NCBI GenBank assembly: GCA_002452615.1
Contig: DKES01000016.1
Coordinates: 6,229 to 19,137 of the forward strand
Origin: Patescibacteria group bacterium UBA6816
Lineage (GTDB): Bacteria; Patescibacteriota; Patescibacteriia; UBA2591; UBA6264
Reading direction: 5' to 3'
Length of the DNA stretch: 12,909 nucleotides
This document shows positions 1 to 7,494 of this stretch, piece by piece. Under the pieces are notes generated by a model. That model saw only the letters and a program-made list of their open reading frames with translations, did not search any database and had not been told where the DNA came from. The position numbers and the translations under genes were made by a program. Every line of letters starts with the position of its first letter. Position 1 is the first letter of the stretch.

Positions 1-24
1 TAGTGAACGCAAAGCGTTCTACTA
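1..24. repeat. Short palindrome (REP-like hairpin) at left edge
   Basis: GAACGC (5-10) and GCGTTC (14-19) are perfect inverted copies around an AAA loop. The flanking TAGT (1-4) and ACTA (21-24) also pair if one T (20) is bulged out, giving a 10-bp stem. It is much richer in G+C than its surroundings. It lies 25 bases before the glycosyltransferase gene and is not followed by a T run, so it does not look like a simple intrinsic terminator for rightward transcription. It could be a dispersed intergenic repeat or the remnant of a larger element cut by the window edge. Confidence 0.5.
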
Positions 25-30
25 CCGGGG

Positions 31-46
31 TTCTAATATTCTAATG
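31..46. repeat. Two-copy 8-base tandem repeat
   Basis: TTCTAATA (31-38) is followed directly by TTCTAATG (39-46), two copies of an 8-base unit differing only in the last base. It lies between the edge palindrome and the first start codon. Two copies could be chance in A+T-rich DNA, but the adjacency to the palindrome suggests that both may belong to one intergenic repeat element. Confidence 0.4.
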
Positions 47-48
47 TT

Positions 49-1170
49 ATGATTATTGGGATAGATGCTTCTCAATCAAATAAAAATCAAAAAACTGGTG
101 TGGAGTGGTATAGTTATCATTTAATTGAGCACCTCAAGAACATCCCCCTTAATCCAGGGGATAAATTTATTTTATACGCGTCAGAACCCTTAAAAAATGA
201 TTTAAAAAATTTACCCTTAGGTTGGGAAAATAAAATTTTAAATTGGCCGCTTAAGCGTTTTTGGAATCAAATTAGGTTGACTTGGGAATTAAAACATTGT
301 CCCCCGGATTTATTTTTTTCTCCGGGTTATTATCCTCCTTTTTTTTATTCAGGAAAAACAATTTTTACAGTTCATGATTTAGGTTTATTTTCTTCCTTAG
401 GAGAACCTTCTTTAAAGCAAAAATTTTTAACCCGTTTGTTTTTAAAAAAAGCTTTAGTTAAAGCTAAATTAATTTTAGTCCCTTCTTTTTTTACTCAAAA
501 AGAATTAAAAAAGAATTTTCCTTTAATAAATAATTCAAAAATTAAAGTTGTTCCTGAGGGGTATAGTTCGGACTTTCGTCCTCGAAATAAACAAGAAACC
601 AGAGTTATTTTACAAAAATATCAAATTAATAAGCCTTATTTTCTTTTTGTTGGCCGCAGAGAAAAAAGAAAAAATATTATTAATTTGATTAAGGCTTACG
701 CAAGATTTAGAAAAAAACAAGCCGCAGATTTATGTCCAGAACTAATTTTAATTGGTCAATCTGGCTTAGAACAAGCTAAGATAAAAAAGATTATAAAACA
801 AACAAAAGGGGTTAGGGTTTTAGGTTATGTTAAACAGCCTGATTTGCCCTATTTTTATAACCAAGCTTTAGCTTTTATTTTTCCTTCTTTATATGAAGGT
901 TTTGGCTTACCTGTTTTAGAGGCAATGGCTTCTGGTTGCCCGGTTTTAGCCAGTCAAGCCTCTTCAATTCCCGAAGTGGGGGGAAAAGCGATTCTTTATT
1001 TTAACCCGGATAAAATTCAAGAAATTGCAAAAAAAATGAAAGTCATTTTTAAAAATAAAAAATTAAGAGAAGATTTAAAAATAAAAGGATTAAAACAAGT
1101 TCAGAATTTTTCTTGGCAAAAGTGTGCCCAAAAAACCTATTTTTATTTAACTCAAGCAATAAAAGATTAA
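49..1170 (+). CDS. GT4-family glycosyltransferase (GT-B fold)
   Basis: This is a 373-residue retaining glycosyltransferase of the GT4 type, expected to move a sugar from a nucleotide-sugar donor to a cell-surface polysaccharide or lipid-linked acceptor on the cytoplasmic side of the membrane. The N-terminal acceptor domain contains TVHD (107-110), the usual His-Asp of the family. The donor domain begins near 195 with FLFVGRREKRKN (198-209), the family's first C-terminal strand and basic loop. The EX7E donor-binding motif is intact: E283 and E291 within EGFGLPVLE, followed by AMASGCPVLAS. No signal peptide or membrane segment is seen. The length is normal for the family. The start has no Shine-Dalgarno sequence. 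It is followed after 7 bases by holB, which has no functional link to it. Donor and acceptor cannot be read from the sequence. Confidence 0.9.
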   Translation: MIIGIDASQSNKNQKTGVEWYSYHLIEHLKNIPLNPGDKFILYASEPLKNDLKNLPLGWENKILNWPLKRFWNQIRLTWELKHCPPDLFFSPGYYPPFFYSGKTIFTVHDLGLFSSLGEPSLKQKFLTRLFLKKALVKAKLILVPSFFTQKELKKNFPLINNSKIKVVPEGYSSDFRPRNKQETRVILQKYQINKPYFLFVGRREKRKNIINLIKAYARFRKKQAADLCPELILIGQSGLEQAKIKKIIKQTKGVRVLGYVKQPDLPYFYNQALAFIFPSLYEGFGLPVLEAMASGCPVLASQASSIPEVGGKAILYFNPDKIQEIAKKMKVIFKNKKLREDLKIKGLKQVQNFSWQKCAQKTYFYLTQAIKD

Positions 1171-1177
1171 AAAAGTT

Positions 1178-2131
1178 ATGTTTATTATTGGTCATCAAAA
1201 AAATATTGATTTTTTAAATACCAGCATTTTAAATCATAAAATTGCTCACGCTTATTTATTTTATGGCCCGGCTCATATTGGTAAAACCAAGGTGGCAGAA
1301 TATTTTATTTGTTCTTTGTTTTGTTCTCATCAATCACCTTGTTTTAAGTGTGACCAATGTCGACCAGTTTTAAACCATTTTCATCCGGATAATTTTTGGG
1401 TCAGAGAAGAATCAGAAACAAAAACAATAAAAATTCAGCAAACTCGTCAAATCAAAGATTTTATTTATGCCTCCCCCTTTGCGGCAAATTATAAAATTGT
1501 TATAATAGATAAGTCAGATTATTTAACTTTGGCCGCGGCAAATTCTTTGCTCAAGATTTTAGAGGAGCCGCCAGCCCAATCAATTTTGATTTTAATGGCG
1601 CGTAATTTTAAAAATTTACCAGCCACTTTGCGTTCTCGTTGCCAATCTTTAAGGTTTGTTGCCCCTTTAAATCAAGAATTAGAAGAGTTTTTAAAAAACA
1701 AATATTCTTTAAAAGAAAAAGAAAGAAAAGAAATTATGGGCCTGTCTTTAGGGCGGCCCGGATTGGCGGTTAATTTTATGGAAAATCCAGCAGAATTAGC
1801 CAGGGAAAAAGAATTATTAGCCCAGTTAATTAATCGGTTAGAAGAAGATAGTGAGGAAAGCCACTGGCAATTAGCAGATTTAATTTTTAAATCAGAAATT
1901 TCTTTAGAGAGGATTTTAAATATTTTTTTAATTATTTTGCGTTATTTAATTTTAGCTAAAACAAAATCATCTCAAGAAAATTATTTAAATATTCCAGATA
2001 AAAGTTTATTAAAAAATTATTCCCAGAAAAGATTACAAAATTTTATTAATCAAATTTTAAGAACACAATTTTTATTAGAAACAAATACTAATAAAAAATT
2101 AGTGATAGAAAATTTATTAATTAATTTTTAA
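1178..2131 (+). CDS. holB: DNA polymerase III subunit delta'
   Basis: A 317-residue AAA+ clamp-loader protein that works with the delta and gamma/tau subunits to place the sliding clamp on DNA. The N-terminal part has a complete Walker A loop, GPAHIGKT (30-37), then a zinc-module cysteine set C49, C55, C58, C61. A Walker B-like strand IVIIDKSD (107-114) lacks the DEAD/DEVH form of an active ATPase. LKILEEPP (125-132) and SRC (153-155) are the hallmarks of clamp-loader subunits. The AAAN stretch just before LLKILEEPP is typical of delta' rather than DnaX. The C-terminal collar domain is compact. A retained P-loop is known in delta' of some bacteria but is absent from the E. coli protein. The gene lies 7 bases after the glycosyltransferase and 4 bases before the lipoprotein gene, which suggests co-transcription. 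tmk, a frequent partner, is absent. Confidence 0.88.
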   Translation: MFIIGHQKNIDFLNTSILNHKIAHAYLFYGPAHIGKTKVAEYFICSLFCSHQSPCFKCDQCRPVLNHFHPDNFWVREESETKTIKIQQTRQIKDFIYASPFAANYKIVIIDKSDYLTLAAANSLLKILEEPPAQSILILMARNFKNLPATLRSRCQSLRFVAPLNQELEEFLKNKYSLKEKERKEIMGLSLGRPGLAVNFMENPAELAREKELLAQLINRLEEDSEESHWQLADLIFKSEISLERILNIFLIILRYLILAKTKSSQENYLNIPDKSLLKNYSQKRLQNFINQILRTQFLLETNTNKKLVIENLLINF

Positions 2132-2135
2132 AAAT

Positions 2136-3185
2136 ATGAAGAGAAAAAATCTTATCATTATTTTTATCCTAATAATTTTTTGTGTTAGTGGTTGTTTGCG
2201 TGTAGAAAAAAGTTTAGGAGACGGAGGCGTTTATCGTTCTGTTGACCAAGGAAAATCATGGCAACAAAAAACCTCTTTATTAAGTTTACCGGGACAACAA
2301 AGATTTTTAGATTTAGTAGTAACAAATGTTTTAGTTTTTGACCCTCAAGATAGTCATACTTTGTATTTAGGTAGTCAAAACCGAGGACTTTTTATCAGCA
2401 TTGATTCTGCAGAATCTTGGTCTGAAATAAAGCGGCTCCCCCAAGGAAGCGTGGGGGCAGTAGCGGTTCATCCTTTAGCTAAACATATTGTTTACGCGGC
2501 CGTGGATAATGAGATTTATAAAACCATAGACGCGACGCGGACCTGGTCCAAGGTTTATTTAGAAGGGGATTTGAATCGAAAAATTACGGCTTTAAAAATT
2601 AATGAAAATTATCCTGATTTAATTTTTGCCGGGCTTTCTGATGGCCGCTTAATTAAGAGTAATAACGGGGGAGAAAGTTGGACTAATTTAGAAAATTTTG
2701 AAAAAGAAATAAGAAAGATTTTAATTAGTCCTTATAACTGGCAAAAAATGTATTTAGTGGTTGAGGGAAAAGGCCTTTATTCTTCTAATGATGCTGGAGA
2801 AAACTGGTTTTCTTTAGAGGATAATTATAAAAAAATTTGCCGGTCAAGTGATATTAAAGAATTATATTTTGTACCCGGAGTTCCTTATACTTTAGTCATG
2901 ACCACTAAAAAGGGAATGTTGAAAAGTAGAAATAACGGAGAAAATTGGATAGAATATAATCTTTTATCATCCAAGGATGATTTAGAGATTTATGCTCTAG
3001 GCTTTAATCCTCAAAATCCAGAAATGATTTATTACACTACCAGAAAAACTTTTTATGAATCAATTGACGGAGGAGAAAATTGGACCCCCAAATCAATCCC
3101 CAGTAAAAGAGTAGCGGAAAAATTTTTAATTGACCCGCTTAATCCTAATATTTTTTATTTAGGTATGGGCGGAATTATAAAGTAA
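2136..3185 (+). CDS. Asp-box (BNR/sortilin/YCF48-like) beta-propeller lipoprotein
   Basis: A 349-residue predicted lipoprotein. Residues 1-20 form a signal peptide with basic MKRK, a hydrophobic stretch and the lipobox VSGC, so C20 should be lipidated and the protein anchored outside the membrane. The rest carries seven Asp-box repeats of the form S/T-x-D/N-x-x-x-x-W, at 35-42, 88-95, 130-137, 175-182, 217-224, 264-271 and 309-316, spaced 42 to 53 residues. This predicts a seven-bladed propeller like those of YCF48/HCF136 or the sortilin/BNR superfamily. Asp boxes are structural, so they do not by themselves show glycosidase activity. No sialidase arginine triad is evident. Roles could be scaffold, assembly factor or surface binding protein; the substrate is unknown. 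It sits between holB and frr, an unexpected place for an envelope protein, with a 28-base gap before frr. Confidence 0.8.
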   Translation: MKRKNLIIIFILIIFCVSGCLRVEKSLGDGGVYRSVDQGKSWQQKTSLLSLPGQQRFLDLVVTNVLVFDPQDSHTLYLGSQNRGLFISIDSAESWSEIKRLPQGSVGAVAVHPLAKHIVYAAVDNEIYKTIDATRTWSKVYLEGDLNRKITALKINENYPDLIFAGLSDGRLIKSNNGGESWTNLENFEKEIRKILISPYNWQKMYLVVEGKGLYSSNDAGENWFSLEDNYKKICRSSDIKELYFVPGVPYTLVMTTKKGMLKSRNNGENWIEYNLLSSKDDLEIYALGFNPQNPEMIYYTTRKTFYESIDGGENWTPKSIPSKRVAEKFLIDPLNPNIFYLGMGGIIK

Positions 3186-3213
3186 AATTAATTAATTTTA
3201 TAAAATATTATTT

Positions 3214-3768
3214 ATGGATGACCTTATTAAATCCCATCAAGAGGAATTTGAAAAAGTTATTGACTTTTTAAAAAAGGACATTCAGAGCTTACGGACCAAC
3301 CGGGCTAACCCAGAATTAGTTTCCCATTTACTAATAGAGGTTTATGGGACTAAAACGCCTTTAGAACAATTGGCCACCTTAAGTATTCCAGAACCACGCT
3401 CAATTGTTATTCAGCCTTGGGATAAAAACATTCTTAAGGAAATTACTCAAGCTCTGGTTAAATCTAACTTAAATATCAATCCCAATGTTAGTAATGGAGT
3501 TATTCGCTTGAATTTTCCTCCCTTAAACGAAGAAACAAGGAATAATTTAGTTAAAGTTTTAAATGAAAAATTAGAAAATGCTCGTAAATCTTTACGCAGT
3601 GTTCGCGATTCTGTTAAAGAAGAGATTGTTAAAGCGGAAAAGGAAAAAGAAATAGGAGAAGATGAGAAATATCGTTTTTTTGACAATTTAGACGATTTAA
3701 CTAATGATTACCAGGAAAAAATTAAGGAAATAGGTCAAATTAAAGAAAAAGAAATTCTTACGATTTAA
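3214..3768 (+). CDS. frr: Ribosome recycling factor
   Basis: A 184-residue protein, the usual full length for RRF. With EF-G it splits the post-termination ribosome and frees tRNA and mRNA. The conserved features are present in order: the N-terminal helix with LRTNRANPELV (26-36), VYGTKTPLEQLATLSIPEPR (43-62) in the beta domain, the IQPWD segment, the NLNINPNVSNGVIRLNFPPLNEETR region (about 84-108), and the long C-terminal helices with the RSVRDSVKEE segment. The start ATG is preceded only by A and T. An ATG 4 bases further on is in another frame and is not used. The gene normally follows pyrH; here it follows the propeller lipoprotein and precedes rseP by 17 bases. Confidence 0.96.
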   Translation: MDDLIKSHQEEFEKVIDFLKKDIQSLRTNRANPELVSHLLIEVYGTKTPLEQLATLSIPEPRSIVIQPWDKNILKEITQALVKSNLNINPNVSNGVIRLNFPPLNEETRNNLVKVLNEKLENARKSLRSVRDSVKEEIVKAEKEKEIGEDEKYRFFDNLDDLTNDYQEKIKEIGQIKEKEILTI

Positions 3769-3785
3769 TAACTGTTTATTTATTT

Positions 3786-4922
3786 ATGTTTGTAATTTTA
3801 GCTATTATTGGTTTAAGTGTTTTGATTTTTTTTCATGAATTAGGACATTTTATCTTAGCAAAAATTTTTAAAATTAGAGTGGAAGAATTTGGAATAGGTT
3901 ATCCTCCTAGAATATTTGGTTTTATTTTTTCCTCTTTTCCAAAATTAAAATTTTTTAGAAGAAAACCCCCCTCAGAAGCTAAATTTAAAACAATTTATTC
4001 TTTAAATTGGATTCCTTTTGGTGGTTTTAATAAAATAAAAGGAGAGTTAGGAGAAGATGACAGTCCGGATAGTTTTTATTCTCAGGTTTGGTGGAAAAAG
4101 GCTTTAGTGGCTTCAGGGGGATTTTTAATGAACATATTTTTAGCTTTTTTACTTTTTTCCCTTTGTTATTTTATTGGTTTGCCTCAAAATATTAATGAAG
4201 TGACCGGGGAAAAAATGATTCAACCAGTGGGAATTCAAATTGGGATGATTTATCCTGATTCTCCGGCAGAAAAAGTTGGGTTAAAATTAGGAGACATTAT
4301 TACTGAGTTAGACGGACAAGAATTTTCTTCAGTAGAGCAAATTCAAAATTATATTGATTCAAAAAAGGGAGCTGATTTAGAAATAACAGTAAAAAGAAAA
4401 GAAAATTTAATTAAAGAAAGAGTTGAAGTTGTAGCGGCAAACCAAGTTTTTCCAGAAGAAGAAGAATCTAGAGGAGTAATTGGAGTGGCTCTTTCAGAAA
4501 CAGTCATTGCTTCTTATTCTTGGCCCAAAGCTATTGTTAAAGGAGCGAAAACAACTATTTCTCTAATAGGGCAAATATTTGTTGGTTTAGGAGTAATTTT
4601 TAAAAGTCTTTTAACTAAAGGAGAAGTAGTGGGCCGTTTAATGGGTCCGGTGGGCATTACTGCTTTAGCTTCAGATATGGCTCGCGTCGGTTTTGTTTAT
4701 TTTATTCAATTTGTAGGTCTTTTGTCAGTAGCTATTGGCGCTTTTCAAATGATTCCCTTTCCGGCTTTAGATGGTTCCCGAGTTTTATTTTCAGTGATAG
4801 AGGGAGTGCGAGGTCGAAGAATGAAAATAAAAACAGAAACGATTATTATTAATACTGGATTTTATATTTTATTATTGTTGTTAATTTTTATTACCTCTAA
4901 AGAAGTTTTTAATTTATTTTAA
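3786..4922 (+). CDS. rseP: RseP/RasP-type site-2 membrane metalloprotease (M50B)
   Basis: A 378-residue multi-pass zinc protease that cuts transmembrane segments of regulatory proteins or leftover signal peptides inside the membrane. The active-site HELGH is at 17-21 in the first membrane segment. Further hydrophobic segments lie near 108-130, 303-323 and 353-370. A single PDZ domain spans about 145-225, with YPDSPAEKVGLKLGDIITELDG as its core. GPVGI (287-291) is typical of the family. The third zinc ligand is D329 in PFPALDG. The family motif NxxPxPxLDG reads QMIPFPALDG here, so the conserved Asn is replaced by Gln at 321. Its place between frr and proS is that of rasP in Bacillus, which supports orthology. 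The proS start follows 5 bases after the stop. The substrate is unknown, as no anti-sigma factor lies nearby. Confidence 0.93.
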   Translation: MFVILAIIGLSVLIFFHELGHFILAKIFKIRVEEFGIGYPPRIFGFIFSSFPKLKFFRRKPPSEAKFKTIYSLNWIPFGGFNKIKGELGEDDSPDSFYSQVWWKKALVASGGFLMNIFLAFLLFSLCYFIGLPQNINEVTGEKMIQPVGIQIGMIYPDSPAEKVGLKLGDIITELDGQEFSSVEQIQNYIDSKKGADLEITVKRKENLIKERVEVVAANQVFPEEEESRGVIGVALSETVIASYSWPKAIVKGAKTTISLIGQIFVGLGVIFKSLLTKGEVVGRLMGPVGITALASDMARVGFVYFIQFVGLLSVAIGAFQMIPFPALDGSRVLFSVIEGVRGRRMKIKTETIIINTGFYILLLLLIFITSKEVFNLF

Positions 4923-4927
4923 TTTTT

Positions 4928-6388
4928 ATGACCCAGAAAAATGATTTTTCAAAAAATAGATTAACTAAAAAATCAGATAATTTATCTAAATGGTATCATG
5001 AAGTTGTTAATTTAGCTGATTTAGCTACGACCTCAGAAGTTAAGGGGAGTATGATTATTAAGGCTAATGGTTATGCTCTTTGGGAAAAAGTTCAACAAAT
5101 CTTAGATGTTAAGTTTAAAGAGGATGGGGTTAAAAATTATTATTTTCCCTTATTAATTCCTTATCATCTTTTAAAAAAAGAAAAAGAACACTTAGAAGGA
5201 TTTTCTCCAGAATTAGCCGTGGTTACTTATGCCGGGGGAGAGAAATTAAAAGAGCCCTATGTTTTGCGTCCTACCTCAGAAACAATTATGTATCGAACTT
5301 TTTCTGACTGGATTCAAAGTTATCGCGATTTACCTTTAAAAATAAATCAATGGTGTAATGTTATTCGTTGGGAAAAAAGAACTTATCCTTTTTTAAGAAC
5401 CACTGAATTTCTATGGCAAGAGGGACACACTGTTCACCAAACAGAAAAAGAAGCTGTGGATATGGCCTTAAAAGCTTTAAAGTGGTATCAATGGTTTTAT
5501 GAAGAATATTTTGCCCTTTCTCCTTATTTAGGCCTAAAAAGCGAACAAGAAAAGTTTGCCGGAGCTAAAACTACCTATGGGATAGAATTAGTAATTCCCA
5601 ATGGCAAATCTCTTCAAGCTGCCACCACTCATAATTTGGGAGATAATTTTTCTAAAGTTTTTGAGATTACTTTTTTAAATAATCAAAGAAAAAAATGTTA
5701 TCCTTTTCAAACTTCTTGGGGGCTTTCCACTCGTTCAATTGGGGGCTTAATTTTAATCCACGGAGATGATGCTGGTTTAATTCTTCCTCCTCAAGTAGCT
5801 GACCCTCAGGTAGTTATTTTGACCGTTAAAGGAAAAAATAAAAGCCAGAATAATAAAATTCAAGCTCAGGCAGAAAAAATTTATTCTTCTTTAAAAGAAA
5901 ATCAATTTAGAGTAATTTTAGATGATGATTCAAAATTATCTTTAGGTTATCGAATTAATGAATGGGAAATAAAAGGAGTTCCTTTAAGAATAGAGATTGG
6001 AGAAAAAGAAGTTCAAGAAAATAAGGTAAAATTTGCACGGCGGGATAATTTTGAAAAGAGTTTTATTCCTGAGCATAAAATTATTGAGACTACCCGAGAA
6101 ACTTTAGCGGCCATTCAGAAAAATCTTTTATCTCAATCTAAAAAAATTAAAAAAGATTTAACCGTCAATGTTGATAATTACGAAGATTTTAAAAAACAAG
6201 CTCAGGCAAAAAAGTTTATTCGTGCTTTTTGGTGTGGAAACAAAAATTGTGAGGAGAAAATAAAAGAAGAAACAAAATTAACTACCCGGGTTTTAGAAAT
6301 GGACCGATTAAATAAAAAAGAATCTGGTCCGTGTGTTTATTGTGGGAAAAAAGCTCAACAAAAATGGCTTTTTGCTCAAAGTTATTAA
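4928..6388 (+). CDS. proS: Prolyl-tRNA synthetase, archaeal/eukaryotic type (no INS editing domain)
   Basis: A 486-residue class II synthetase that attaches proline to tRNA-Pro. It begins in the manner of the archaeal/eukaryotic group, with KSDNLSKWYHEVVNLADL (15-32). Class II motifs are clear: YFPLLIP (72-78), RPTSET (114-119), RWEKRTYPFLRTTEFLWQEGHT (147-168, motif 2), and the motif 3 region from QTSWGLSTR (261-269) to HGDD (278-281). The roughly 180-residue INS editing insertion of E. coli-type ProRS between motifs 2 and 3 is absent. The anticodon-binding domain (about 290-395) is followed by the extra C-terminal zinc domain with C436, C441, C469 and C472, ending in a C-terminal tyrosine, as in this subgroup. 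It follows rseP by 5 bases, the same neighbour as in Bacillus, although the protein type differs. mreB begins 15 bases downstream. Confidence 0.95.
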   Translation: MTQKNDFSKNRLTKKSDNLSKWYHEVVNLADLATTSEVKGSMIIKANGYALWEKVQQILDVKFKEDGVKNYYFPLLIPYHLLKKEKEHLEGFSPELAVVTYAGGEKLKEPYVLRPTSETIMYRTFSDWIQSYRDLPLKINQWCNVIRWEKRTYPFLRTTEFLWQEGHTVHQTEKEAVDMALKALKWYQWFYEEYFALSPYLGLKSEQEKFAGAKTTYGIELVIPNGKSLQAATTHNLGDNFSKVFEITFLNNQRKKCYPFQTSWGLSTRSIGGLILIHGDDAGLILPPQVADPQVVILTVKGKNKSQNNKIQAQAEKIYSSLKENQFRVILDDDSKLSLGYRINEWEIKGVPLRIEIGEKEVQENKVKFARRDNFEKSFIPEHKIIETTRETLAAIQKNLLSQSKKIKKDLTVNVDNYEDFKKQAQAKKFIRAFWCGNKNCEEKIKEETKLTTRVLEMDRLNKKESGPCVYCGKKAQQKWLFAQSY

Positions 6389-6403
6389 ATAAATAATAAA
6401 TAT

Positions 6404-7441
6404 ATGTTTAAAAATTTTTTTGGTTTATTTTCTAAGGATATTGGACTTGATTTAGGAACTACTAATATCCGTGTTTATATTAAAGGAAAAGGACTAGTTA
6501 TTAACGAGCCTACTGTGGTGGCAATTAATTTAAGAAATGAACAAATTATTTCCATTGGGAGCAATGCTTTGAAAATGGTGGGAAAGTCTCCGAGTCATAT
6601 TTCAGTGGTTCGTCCTTTATCTAACGGTATAATTACTGATTTTGAGGTAACGGAAAAAATGTTAAAATCTATTTTTGACAAGGTTCACCGAGATGCTTTT
6701 ACTTTAGTTCCCCGGCCAAAAGTAGTCACCGCAATTCCTTTAGAGGTAACTGAAGTAGAAAAAAAATCCTTAGAAGACGCAGTGCTTCAAGCTGGAGCAA
6801 GAGAAGTTTCTTTAGTGGAAAGGCCAGTGGCGGCCGCCATTGGAGTAAGGTTGCCTATTCAAGAATCAATCGGGAATTTAATTGTTGAATTAGGGGGAGG
6901 ACTTTCTGAGGTAGCAGTAATTTCTTTAGACGGAATTGTGGCTCATAAATCTTTGAAAATAGGGGGAGAGTCTTTAAATAAGAATATTGTTAATTATGTT
7001 CGGGATAAATTTGGTGTTCTTATTGGAGAACAAACAGCCGAAGAATTAAAAATAAAAATTGGTTCGGCTCATGGTAATAAAAATCAGGAAATGAAAATTA
7101 AAGGAAGAGATTTAAGTAAGGGTTTGCCACGAGAAGTGATAATTAATGAGAGTCAAGTAAGAGAGGCAATGATGCCTTTATTAAAAGCGATTATTGAGGG
7201 AATTCATGAAACCATTGAAAATACTCCTCCAGAATTAGTGGCTGATATTTATGAAAGAGGAATTATTTTATCTGGTGGAGGAGCGCAATTACCAGGGTTG
7301 GATAAATTAATTAGAAAGAAAATTGACATCCCGGTTATTGTTAATGATGACCCGGTGACCGCTGTAATTAGAGGGACTGGTTTAATTTTGGAAGATTTTG
7401 AGAATTTAAAACAAGTTTTTATCCCTTCAGCTCGAGAATAA
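6404..7441 (+). CDS. mreB: Rod-shape determining actin homologue MreB, with altered phosphate-2 loop
   Basis: A 345-residue bacterial actin that forms membrane-bound filaments guiding cell-wall synthesis. Residues 1-11 (MFKNFFGLFSK) could form an amphipathic membrane-binding helix. The phosphate-1 loop DLGTTN (16-21) is canonical. The VERPVAAAIG segment (138-147) keeps the family's glutamate. The adenosine motif SGGGAQLPGLD (290-300) is present. The phosphate-2 loop, normally DIGGGTTE, reads ELGGGLSE (162-169): Asp is replaced by Glu and both threonines are changed. That could slow or alter ATP hydrolysis. The rest is full length and clearly MreB rather than DnaK or FtsA. mreC, mreD and rodA are not in the window. 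It is the last gene of the plus-strand operon and is followed at once by a strong terminator hairpin. Confidence 0.93.
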   Translation: MFKNFFGLFSKDIGLDLGTTNIRVYIKGKGLVINEPTVVAINLRNEQIISIGSNALKMVGKSPSHISVVRPLSNGIITDFEVTEKMLKSIFDKVHRDAFTLVPRPKVVTAIPLEVTEVEKKSLEDAVLQAGAREVSLVERPVAAAIGVRLPIQESIGNLIVELGGGLSEVAVISLDGIVAHKSLKIGGESLNKNIVNYVRDKFGVLIGEQTAEELKIKIGSAHGNKNQEMKIKGRDLSKGLPREVIINESQVREAMMPLLKAIIEGIHETIENTPPELVADIYERGIILSGGGAQLPGLDKLIRKKIDIPVIVNDDPVTAVIRGTGLILEDFENLKQVFIPSARE

Positions 7442-7447
7442 AAGTAT

Positions 7448-7481
7448 TAAAAAAAGAACCTTTTAAAAGGTTCTTTTTTTA
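7448..7481. terminator. Bidirectional intrinsic terminator between mreB and smc
   Basis: This is a perfect 34-base palindrome with 17-base arms centred between 7464 and 7465. The core AAAGAACCTTTT is followed by its exact inverse. The A tract on one side and the T tract on the other give a T run after the stem on either strand. It lies 6 bases after the mreB stop and 13 bases from the smc stop on the other strand, so one element can end both converging transcripts. Confidence 0.9.
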
Positions 7482-7494
7482 TTTGTTTAATAAT

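Noticed and set aside
1178..2131. DnaX (gamma/tau) in place of delta'
   Set aside because: The intact Walker A loop would allow it, but the Walker B-like DKSD, the AAANSLLK segment and the short length fit delta' better.
3195..3206. 12-base palindrome ATTTTATAAAAT before frr, considered as internal promoter or operator
   Set aside because: It is made only of A and T in an A+T-rich gap and has no matching -35 at useful spacing; chance is sufficient.
3447..3686. Open frame of 79 codons on the minus strand inside frr
   Set aside because: It lies wholly opposite a highly conserved gene, has no recognisable domain and is Ser/Phe-rich, as expected for the reverse of Lys/Glu-rich coding sequence.
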